Positions 6,022-11,960 of a DNA stretch of 13,157 bases are shown piece after piece. Both the position numbers and the translations under genes were made by a program. Below the pieces are notes generated by a model that worked only from the letters and a program-made list of their open reading frames with translations, was not told the origin of the DNA and searched no databases. Within the stretch, counting starts at the first letter, position 1, and the number at the start of each line of letters is the position of its first letter. The stretch comes from DASZMJ01 sp035551935 (GTDB lineage Bacteria > Planctomycetota > Planctomycetia > Isosphaerales > Isosphaeraceae). The stretch lies in assembly GCA_035551935.1 (NCBI GenBank), contig DASZMJ010000627.1:1-13157 (forward strand), written 5' to 3'.

Positions 6022-7005
6022 TCACCACCTCCAACCCTCCCGCAGCCCGCCGTTGACGACGCACTCGGCGGGCCAGCGGCCGCGGTAGAGGTCGGCGATA
6101 CAGCGCGCGGCGAGGGTGGCCATGTCGGTCATCGAGGTCGTGTCGATCCCGCCGACGTGCGGGCTGACGACGACGTTGGGCAAGGCGAACAGCGGGTTGG
6201 TCGCCGCGGGCGGCTCGGGGTCGAAGACGTCGAGGCCGGCGCCGCCGAGATGGCCAGAGGTCAGGGCGTCGACCAGGTCGGCCTCGTTCACCAGGCCGCC
6301 GCGGGCCGTGTTGATGAGCAGGGCGCCGGGCTTCATCCCGGCGAAGATACGGCGGTCGAAGAGGCGATGCGTCTCGGGCGTCAGGGGCAGGTGGAGGCTG
6401 ACGACGTCGGCGAGCGCGAGGAGGTCGTCGAGCTCGCGCCGCTCGATCCCGAACCGGGCGTCGAAGGCGGCGTCGTGGACCGGGTCGAAGGCGATGACCT
6501 TCATCCCGAAGGCCACCGCCCGTTCGGCGACCGCCCGGCCGATTCGCCCCAGGCCGACCAGGCCGAGCGTCGTCCCCCGGATCGGCCGGACCAACCCGCG
6601 TTCCCAGCTCCCGCTCCGCAACGTCTTGTCGTAATATGCGATCCGCCGCGTGACGCCGAGCAGCAGGCCGAAGACATGCTCGGCGACGCTGCCGTGATTC
6701 GTCCCCGGCACGATCGTCACGACGACCCCCCGCGCCGTCGCCGCCGGCACGTCGATCGCGTCATAGCCGACGCCCGTCCGCGCGATCACCCGCAGGCCCG
6801 GCGCCAGGTCCATCATCGCCGCCGTCATCTTCTCCCCGCCCGCGACCATCGCCGCGACGCCCGGCAAGTACCGCCGCAGCTCCTCCGCGTTGAACGGGTC
6901 CGCCCCCTCCACGTCGAGCGGCGTCAGCCCCGCCTCCTCGAGGATTCCCCGGAACGGGCCCGACTTGAACCGCATGGGCGTCGGTGCGATCAGGACGGTT
7001 GGCAT
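6022..7005 (-). CDS. D-isomer-specific 2-hydroxyacid dehydrogenase (phosphoglycerate dehydrogenase-like)
   Basis: A 327-residue NAD-dependent dehydrogenase of the D-2-hydroxyacid family. It has an N-terminal catalytic-domain half with TGVGYDAIDV (77-86), then a Rossmann domain with GLGRIG (151-156) and Asp174 at the end of the second strand, which favours NAD over NADP. The catalytic set is complete: Arg235 in NTARGGLVNE, Glu264 in DVFDPEPP and His283 in SPHVGG. There is no C-terminal ACT domain, so it is the short form. 3-Phosphoglycerate is a candidate substrate, but glyoxylate, hydroxypyruvate or a sugar acid are equally possible, and no serine-pathway neighbour helps. Start is ATG at 7005; its SD is weak. 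The upstream gap is filled by an inverted repeat with an A/T-rich centre, which may supply the promoter. Confidence 0.92.
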   Translation of the reverse strand: MPTVLIAPTPMRFKSGPFRGILEEAGLTPLDVEGADPFNAEELRRYLPGVAAMVAGGEKMTAAMMDLAPGLRVIARTGVGYDAIDVPAATARGVVVTIVPGTNHGSVAEHVFGLLLGVTRRIAYYDKTLRSGSWERGLVRPIRGTTLGLVGLGRIGRAVAERAVAFGMKVIAFDPVHDAAFDARFGIERRELDDLLALADVVSLHLPLTPETHRLFDRRIFAGMKPGALLINTARGGLVNEADLVDALTSGHLGGAGLDVFDPEPPAATNPLFALPNVVVSPHVGGIDTTSMTDMATLAARCIADLYRGRWPAECVVNGGLREGWRW

Positions 7006-7030
7006 GGGAGGAGACCTGAAATCGAAGGGT

Positions 7031-7116
7031 AATCATCCGCAGATGACAGGATAGAATGAATTTCTCGATTTTTATTTGTCTTCATCTGCGATGATCTGCG
7101 TCATCTGCGGATGATT
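7031..7116. repeat. Inverted repeat with A/T-rich centre between two minus-strand genes
   Basis: Perfect 17-bp arms, AATCATCCGCAGATGAC (7031-7047) and its complement (7100-7116), extend to 20 of 21 matches when the flanking GGGT/CCCC is included. The spacer is strikingly A/T-rich (about 7050-7082) compared with the rest of the window. The right side contains three closely spaced copies of the ATCTGCG motif (7084-7090, 7094-7100, 7103-7109). The element separates the methyltransferase stop (7127) from the dehydrogenase start (7005). The strong composition contrast suggests an inserted repeat; the A/T-rich centre could also give promoter activity toward the dehydrogenase. Confidence 0.8.
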
Positions 7117-7126
7117 CCCCTTCCCT

Positions 7127-7879
7127 TCAACGCCCCGCCCCGACCGGCGTCGCGGCGTGGTTGAGCGCGAAGATGCACTCGCTGCCGAGCCAGGAGAGGC
7201 GGTTGCGGGAGGCGTTGCCGTGGATCAGGCGGATGTTCTTGTAGAGGCGGTCATTGGGCAGGAGCTGCACCAGCCCCGGCGCCGGGAAGTTGTAGCGGAA
7301 CGAGGCGACCGGCACCAGCCCGCGCCGGCGGAACGCGTCGAGCACGGCGCGGGTCGAGAGCCACTTCAGGCGGTAGGGTGGCGGCTTGATCGCGTCCTTG
7401 ACACGCATGTACATCTTGCGGAGCCACCCCATGACGTGCGCGCCGCTGGAGACGGTGACGATCATCATCCCGCCGGGACGCAGGAGCGTGCAGAGCTTGT
7501 CGATGACCGCCTCGGGCGACTCGACGTGGGCGAGGACGCCCATGCAGAGCACGAGGTCGAACGACTCGGGGGGGAGGTCCACGGCGTTCAGGTCGCCGAG
7601 GATCGTGGTGACGCGGTCGGCCAGCTCCGCCGGCACGCGCGAGCGGGCTTCCGCGAGCATGCCCTCGGTCACGTCGACCAGCGTCAGGCGGCTCTGCTCG
7701 TTCAGCAGCGGGAGCGACAGCGAGCCGTCGCCGCAGCCGAGGTCGAGGATGTCGGTCGGCCGGCGGTCGCCGAGCATCTCGCGCACGGTCTCGGCGCGGA
7801 TGCGGATGTTGTACCGCCGGCTCAGGTACGGCTTCGGATCGTGGAAGAACGACTCGACCCGCTCGACATGCTGCGCCAC
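7127..7879 (-). CDS. Class I SAM-dependent methyltransferase, substrate unknown
   Basis: A 250-residue protein with a complete class I methyltransferase core: motif I DILDLGCGDGSLSLP (43-57), the acidic end of strand beta-2 at VDV (68-70), the beta-4 motif FDLVLCMGVLAHVE (107-120) and LLRPGG (132-137). The N-terminal 40 residues form a charged helical cap (FFHDPKPYLSRRYNIR). The C-terminal third (about 150-240) is basic and aromatic (MGWLRKMYMRVKDAIKPPP), which may recognise a lipid, quinone or other small acceptor. No signal peptide is present. Start is GTG at 7879, with GGGAGGAG five bases upstream (7885-7892) and a good -35/-10 pair above that. It resembles the broad UbiE/COQ5-like group, but the acceptor cannot be assigned from sequence. 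Confidence 0.85.
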   Translation of the reverse strand: MAQHVERVESFFHDPKPYLSRRYNIRIRAETVREMLGDRRPTDILDLGCGDGSLSLPLLNEQSRLTLVDVTEGMLAEARSRVPAELADRVTTILGDLNAVDLPPESFDLVLCMGVLAHVESPEAVIDKLCTLLRPGGMMIVTVSSGAHVMGWLRKMYMRVKDAIKPPPYRLKWLSTRAVLDAFRRRGLVPVASFRYNFPAPGLVQLLPNDRLYKNIRLIHGNASRNRLSWLGSECIFALNHAATPVGAGR

Positions 7880-7914
7880 GGCGACTCCTCCCGTTCCTTC
7901 GAAATCCCCGGGAT

Positions 7915-7943
7915 AGTCTACGAACTCGCCCCCGGACTCGCAA
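7915..7943 (-). promoter_or_regulatory. Promoter for the methyltransferase gene
   Basis: On the minus strand, TTGCGA (7943-7938, 4 of 6 to the -35 consensus) is followed after exactly 17 bases by TAGACT (7920-7915, 4 of 6 to the -10 consensus). Transcription would start near 7908, leaving about 28 bases before the GTG at 7879. The same GTAGACT heptamer recurs upstream of the DUF1080 gene. Confidence 0.45.
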
Positions 7944-7960
7944 CGACGGCCGCACCGTCA

Positions 7961-8015
7961 TGTAGGGCGTGTGCAACACGCCGGGATCAAGACGGCGTGT
8001 TGCACACGCCCTACA
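7961..8015. repeat. 23-bp perfect inverted repeat whose arms are themselves palindromic
   Basis: Arms at 7961-7983 and 7993-8015 are perfect complements around a 9-base loop, GGATCAAGA. Each arm also folds on itself: GGCGTGT-GCA-ACACGCC (7966-7982) and GGCGTGT-TGC-ACACGCC (7994-8010). The element can thus form one long hairpin or two short ones. It lies 12 bases beyond the bpt stop and just upstream of the methyltransferase promoter. It could therefore end or protect the bpt transcript, though no T-run follows on the minus strand. It shares the octamer AGGGCGTG with the composite palindrome at 215-328. Confidence 0.8.
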
Positions 8016-8027
8016 CCGAGGCCGCTC

Positions 8028-8744
8028 TCACAGCATGAAGTCGCGCCAGGTGCCATTGGGGTCGAGGGCCTGGTTCGGGGCGAAGCGGGCCTTGTAGGCG
8101 AGCGAGCGGCAGCCGGCGACGTGATAGCCGAGGTAGAGGTGGGGCAGGCCGAGGGAGCGGGCGTGGTCGAGCAGGCGGAGGACGTTCCAGGTGCCGAGCG
8201 AGCGGTCGCGGTGGTCGGGGTCGTGGAAGAAGTAGATCGCGGAGAGCCCGACGGGCAGCTCGTCGACGTAGCCGACGCCGACGAGCTTGCCGCCCAGCTC
8301 GAACCGCCATTCGCGGGTCGGGAAGGGGTTGTCGACGAACGTCAATCGGTACGAGTCGGGGTCGCCGCCCGAGCCCGGCCACCCCTTGGCGGCCTGCTGG
8401 TGGGCGTGGAAGCGACGATAGAGGTCGAGGCGGGCCGCGTCGACGGCTGGCTCGCCGACGAGGAGGGTTACGTCCGACTCGTTCCGCTTCCAGGCCCGGC
8501 GCTGGGAACGATCGGGGCGGAAGCGGGCGACGTCGACGCGGAGCGACCGGCAGGCCGAACAGGCGCGGCAGCGTGGGCGGAACGTCACGGAGCCGAACCG
8601 CCGCCAGCCTTCGAGCAATCGCCGCGTGTAGGAGGCCGGGGTCAGGCCCGGGACGACTTCGTACTCGAGCCGCGAGGACTGGTCCGGCAGGTACTCGCAG
8701 CGGCTCGGGGGCGCGACGAAATGGTAAGGGATTCCGGGTCGCAT
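8028..8744 (-). CDS. bpt: Aspartate/glutamate leucyltransferase (ATE-fold, N-degron pathway)
   Basis: Expected to transfer leucine from Leu-tRNA to proteins with N-terminal Asp or Glu, marking them for ClpS-ClpAP degradation in the cytoplasm. The 238-residue length is normal for the family. The N-terminal cysteine set is present: Cys16 in SRCEYLP and the cluster PRCRACSACRSLRV (57-70; Cys59, Cys62, Cys65). The C-terminal GNAT-like half contains GVGYVDELPVGLSAIYFF (156-173), SLGTWNVL (182-189) and HLYLGYHVAGCRSLAYKARF (202-221). The leucyl rather than arginyl specificity is inferred from this bacterial subfamily, not seen directly. It lies 19 bp downstream of the S9 peptidase on the same strand and is probably co-transcribed. 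No clpS or clpA is in this window. Confidence 0.9.
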   Translation of the reverse strand: MRPGIPYHFVAPPSRCEYLPDQSSRLEYEVVPGLTPASYTRRLLEGWRRFGSVTFRPRCRACSACRSLRVDVARFRPDRSQRRAWKRNESDVTLLVGEPAVDAARLDLYRRFHAHQQAAKGWPGSGGDPDSYRLTFVDNPFPTREWRFELGGKLVGVGYVDELPVGLSAIYFFHDPDHRDRSLGTWNVLRLLDHARSLGLPHLYLGYHVAGCRSLAYKARFAPNQALDPNGTWRDFML

Positions 8745-8763
8745 CGGCAGGCCCCCCCGACTC

Positions 8764-10707
8764 TCACCAATCCTCTTCGAGCAAATACTTGCGGAGGAAG
8801 AGGACCTCGACGGCCTGGAGGTAGTCCTGGTTCCGCTTCTTGGCGAAGCCGTGCCCCTCGTTCTTGCCGAGCACGTACCAGACCGGCCGGCCGTTCTTGC
8901 GGACGGCCGCGACCATCTGCTCCGACTCGGTGACGGGCACCCGCGGGTCGTTCTTGCCCTGGACGATGAGGATCGGGTTGCGGATCTTGCCCGCCGACGA
9001 CAGCGGCGAGATCGTCTCCAGGAGGGCCTTCATCCCCGGCTCGCGCTCGTCGCCGTACTCGGCGCGGCGAAGATCGCGGCGGTAGTCCTGCGTATTCCTC
9101 AGGAACGAAACGAAGTTCGAGATGCCCACGATGTCGATGCCCGCCTTCAGCCGATCGCCGAAATGGGTCATCGTCGCCAGGCTCATGTAGCCGCCGTACG
9201 ACCCGCCGACGACCCCGACTCGCTTGGCGTCCAGGCCCGGGGCCTTGGCGACCCAGTCGAGCAACGCGCCGATGTCCTTGACGGAGTCCTCGCGGAGCTT
9301 GCCGTTGTCGAGCGTCAGGTACGACTTGCCGTAGCCGGCCGAGCCGCGGACGTTCGGGAAGATGAGCGTGATGCCGAGCTCATTGATCAGGTAGTTCGTC
9401 CGGCCGAGGAAGCCGGGGCGGAACTGGCTCTCGGGGCCGCCGTGGATGTCGAGCAGGACGGGCCTCGGGCCGGGGAACTTCGACGGGTCCGGCCGGTAGA
9501 CGAACGCCGGGATCTCGCGGCCGTCGAAGCTCTTGTAGCGGATCAACTCCGGCTCGACGAACGCCGTCGTGTCGAGCCCGCCGGTCTCGCCCTCGGTCCA
9601 GCGGACGAGCTTGCCGCTCTCGATATCATAGGAATAGGCATCGGCCGGCGCCTTGGCCGTGGTGAACGTGAAGCCGAGCTCGTGCGAGCCGCGGCGGAAC
9701 GTCAGGCCGGAGACCTGGCCGGCCGGCAGCTTCGGCTCGGCGGCCATCTGGAACTTGGCGAGCGGTAGCAGCCGGATGCGCGACGCGCCGTCCTCGTTGA
9801 TGACCGCCGCGAGGCAGGCGCCGTCGCTCGAGATGTCGAAGTCCTCGACGTCCCAGGTGGCCTCCGGCCCGATCGGCGTATCCAACCCGCTCTCGAGATC
9901 GAACCGCGCCAGGTGCCGGAACTCCGAGTCGCGGTCAGTCGTCCAGAACAGCGACTTGCCGTCCTTCGAGAACTTCACGTTCGAGATCGAGACCTTCTCC
10001 GGCGACGGGGGCGGAGCCTCGCCCACGAGTTCGCCGGTCGCGACATCGATCCTGTGAACGTAGGACTCATTGATCGACACATATTTGATCGCCGCGATGG
10101 TCTTGTCGTCTGGCGACCAGTCGGCCACGGCCCACGAGCCCTTGACCTCGGCGAGCCGGCGGATCGACTTCGGGTCGAGGGGGTCGCCGACGTAGATATC
10201 CATATCCTTGCCGTTGCGCGCGTTCGAGCTGAAGGCGATGAGCTTGCCCGAGTTCGACCAGACCGGCGCCATGTTCCGCGAGCGGCCGTCGGTGAAGCGG
10301 ACGGCGTCGCCGGTCGCGACCTGGAAGAGCGAGAGCTGGAAGTTCTCGGCGCCCCCTTCGTCGACCGAGAAGACGAATTCCGCATGATCCGGCCGCGCCT
10401 TCGCCCCGCCGATCCGCTCGGGCACGAACGTCAATTGCGACCGCGCCCCCAGCGGCATCGCGACGCGGTGGACCTGCGGCACGTCGGCGAACCGCGTCAG
10501 GATCAATGCCTCCCGGCGGTCGTCGAGCCAGTCCTGGAATGCGGCGACGCGGATATTCTGATATTTTGCCAGCTTCCCCGCCAAATCACGCGGGACCTCC
10601 GGCACCCCCTCGGCGACGATCGTCTCGGGCACGCCCTGGCCGACGGCCGTCGCGGCGGGCCAGGCGGCGAGGAACAGGGCGACGGCGAAGGGACTCGGGC
10701 GCATCAT
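8764..10707 (-). CDS. Secreted S9-family (prolyl oligopeptidase-like) serine peptidase
   Basis: A 647-residue protein with an N-terminal signal peptide: MMRPSPF, a hydrophobic run FAVALFLAAWPAATAV, then a likely cleavage near AVGQG. Residues about 50-390 form the beta-propeller typical of S9, with repeated strands such as FTDGRSRNMAPVWSNSGKLI and WSPDDKTIAAI. The C-terminal alpha/beta-hydrolase domain holds the oxyanion region DIHGGPES (420-427), NVRGSAGYG (452-460), nucleophile Ser503 in GGSYGGY, Asp587 in KNDPRVP and His619 in EGHGF. The catalytic triad is complete. It should cut short peptides in the periplasm or at the cell surface. Start is the first of two adjacent ATGs (10707), with GGGAG six bases upstream; the second (10704) would remove one residue. 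The 5' neighbour is 22 bp away and bpt follows by 19 bp. Confidence 0.93.
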   Translation of the reverse strand: MMRPSPFAVALFLAAWPAATAVGQGVPETIVAEGVPEVPRDLAGKLAKYQNIRVAAFQDWLDDRREALILTRFADVPQVHRVAMPLGARSQLTFVPERIGGAKARPDHAEFVFSVDEGGAENFQLSLFQVATGDAVRFTDGRSRNMAPVWSNSGKLIAFSSNARNGKDMDIYVGDPLDPKSIRRLAEVKGSWAVADWSPDDKTIAAIKYVSINESYVHRIDVATGELVGEAPPPSPEKVSISNVKFSKDGKSLFWTTDRDSEFRHLARFDLESGLDTPIGPEATWDVEDFDISSDGACLAAVINEDGASRIRLLPLAKFQMAAEPKLPAGQVSGLTFRRGSHELGFTFTTAKAPADAYSYDIESGKLVRWTEGETGGLDTTAFVEPELIRYKSFDGREIPAFVYRPDPSKFPGPRPVLLDIHGGPESQFRPGFLGRTNYLINELGITLIFPNVRGSAGYGKSYLTLDNGKLREDSVKDIGALLDWVAKAPGLDAKRVGVVGGSYGGYMSLATMTHFGDRLKAGIDIVGISNFVSFLRNTQDYRRDLRRAEYGDEREPGMKALLETISPLSSAGKIRNPILIVQGKNDPRVPVTESEQMVAAVRKNGRPVWYVLGKNEGHGFAKKRNQDYLQAVEVLFLRKYLLEEDW

Positions 10708-10729
10708 TCGCTTCTCCCGCGTTGTGGGC

Positions 10730-11137
10730 TCAGATGACGCCGACGGCCGCACTCCGACCGACCTCCGGCAGCTTGGCGGGCTTCGCCTCCAGGAGCCAGA
10801 GGACCGACCGCGGCCGGAGGTAGGCTCGGCGGCCGTCGGGCAACTCGACGACGAGCCATCGACTGTCCATATATTCGCCGGTCGTCTGGTCGCGATCGCT
10901 CCGGAGGTAGCCGAGGATGCGGATATCGACCAGCTTCTCCTCCGAAGTGCCGTAGACGATGTCATACCTCTTGGTCAGGTCGATCCCCTCGCCGATCGAC
11001 GGCAACTCCGCGCCGACGATCTGCGGCCGAAGCGCCGACTGGGACCGCTGCTTCAGGTAAATGGCCGCGGACATGATCGCCGCGCCGACCAAGCCGACGC
11101 ACAAGTACCATCCGATGTACATCATGACGGTATTCAT
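10730..11137 (-). CDS. Small single-pass membrane protein of unknown function
   Basis: A 135-residue protein that I do not recognise. Residues about 5-27 (MMYIGWYLCVGLVGAAIMSAAIY) form one clear transmembrane helix followed by positive residues (LKQRSQ). The rest, about 105 residues, should therefore lie in the cytoplasm if the positive-inside rule holds. That soluble part looks beta-rich (RYDIVYG, KLVDIRILGYLRS, RWLVVELPDGRRAYLRP), with many alternating hydrophobic residues, and could be a small SH3-like or OB-like barrel. It lies 18 bp after the DUF1080 gene and 22 bp before the S9 peptidase, so it is very likely in the same operon. Start is ATG at 11137, with a weak SD overlapping the end of the upstream gene. 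Its job may be to accompany the exported enzymes, but nothing shows this directly. Confidence 0.8.
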   Translation of the reverse strand: MNTVMMYIGWYLCVGLVGAAIMSAAIYLKQRSQSALRPQIVGAELPSIGEGIDLTKRYDIVYGTSEEKLVDIRILGYLRSDRDQTTGEYMDSRWLVVELPDGRRAYLRPRSVLWLLEAKPAKLPEVGRSAAVGVI

Positions 11138-11155
11138 CCGGCACCCCGGCGCGCG

Positions 11156-11755
11156 TCACTTGTCGAGCGGCTTGATGTCGATGCGCTGGAACTCGAGGAT
11201 GCCCCCCTCGGCCTGGAGGCCGATGTGGCCGTCGGCGACCTGGAGGTCGTCGCTGGTGGCGACGAGCTTGCCGTTGAGGGTGACCTCGGCGTGCTTGCCC
11301 TTCGCGACGATGGTCAGGTCGTTCCACTCGCCGGCCGGCTTCTTGGCCGCCTTGACGACGTCGGGCTTCTTCTCGCTTTTCACCTTCAGGCCCATGCCGA
11401 CGACCATGCCGAGGGTCTCGTTGTCCATGTTCTGGACCTGATACCCCTTGTTCGTCCAGTTCTTGCCCTCGAGGCTCGACCGGATGAACACGCCCGAGTC
11501 GACCCCCGGCGTGACGAACCGGTAGCGGAGCCGCAGCTCGAAGTCGCCGAAGGTCTTCTCGGTCGCCAGCCAGCCCGAGCCGCGGTTCATCACGAGCAGG
11601 CCGTCGCGGACGAGGAAGTTGTCGCGCGTGTTGACCGGCTTCCAGCCGTCGAGGCTCTTGCCGTCGAAGAGCGCCGTGAAGCCCTCGGGCGCCTTGGGGC
11701 GGTCGTCGCCCGGGCCAAGGGCCAGGACCGCGAGGAGCAACGTGCTGGGGATCAT
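11156..11755 (-). CDS. Secreted DUF1080 / 3-keto-disaccharide hydrolase domain protein
   Basis: A 199-residue protein with a short signal-like N terminus (IPSTLLLAVLALG, 2-14) and a single DUF1080 domain. The family hallmarks are present: GFTALFDGKSLDGW (25-38), the beta-sandwich core FELRLRYRF (72-80) and DSGVFIRSS (86-94), and the closing motif GHIGLQAEGGILEFQRIDI (176-194). These concanavalin-like domains are very frequent in Planctomycetota and act on 3-keto-glycosides outside the cytoplasm. The start was set at ATG 11755, preceded by AGGGAG about 12 bases away; a longer frame to 11869 would place the signal peptide internally. It opens a tight minus-strand group with the TM protein, S9 peptidase and bpt. 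There is no Cys at the end of the signal, so a lipoprotein is unlikely. Confidence 0.9.
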   Translation of the reverse strand: MIPSTLLLAVLALGPGDDRPKAPEGFTALFDGKSLDGWKPVNTRDNFLVRDGLLVMNRGSGWLATEKTFGDFELRLRYRFVTPGVDSGVFIRSSLEGKNWTNKGYQVQNMDNETLGMVVGMGLKVKSEKKPDVVKAAKKPAGEWNDLTIVAKGKHAEVTLNGKLVATSDDLQVADGHIGLQAEGGILEFQRIDIKPLDK

Positions 11756-11802
11756 GGCGAGTTCGGCTCCCTGGGTCGAAGGTCGGGTTTCGGGCGGGTT
11801 CC

Positions 11803-11831
11803 AGTCTACAACGCCGGTCGCGGTCCCTCTA
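11803..11831 (-). promoter_or_regulatory. Candidate promoter for the DUF1080-S9-bpt group
   Basis: On the minus strand, TAGAGG (11831-11826, 3 of 6 to the -35 consensus) lies 17 bases before TAGACT (11808-11803, 4 of 6 to the -10 consensus). Transcription would start near 11796, about 40 bases before the ATG at 11755. The -10 and its preceding base (GTAGACT) match the one upstream of the methyltransferase. The -35 is poor, so this is a weak call. The rest of the 205-bp gap to the M61 gene holds only a 9-bp hairpin (11882-11890 with 11916-11924). Confidence 0.28.
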
Positions 11832-11960
11832 CCGAGTCGCCGCTCCAGGCAGGAGGTCTGCACGGTCATCGGCTTCGAGAGACCGGCCCCTCACCCGTCC
11901 CTGTCCTACGAGGTGGGGGCCGGTGCTGGCGCGGTCGGCTTTGGCAATCCTCCGACCGTT

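Noticed and set aside
11756..11869. In-frame N-terminal extension of the DUF1080 protein
   Set aside because: It would bury the signal-like sequence and crosses the likely promoter; ATG 11755 has an acceptable SD.
11882..11924. Hairpin downstream of the M61 gene as its terminator
   Set aside because: The stem has only 9 bp, the loop is 25 bases, and no T-run follows on the minus strand, so the evidence is too weak to call a terminator.
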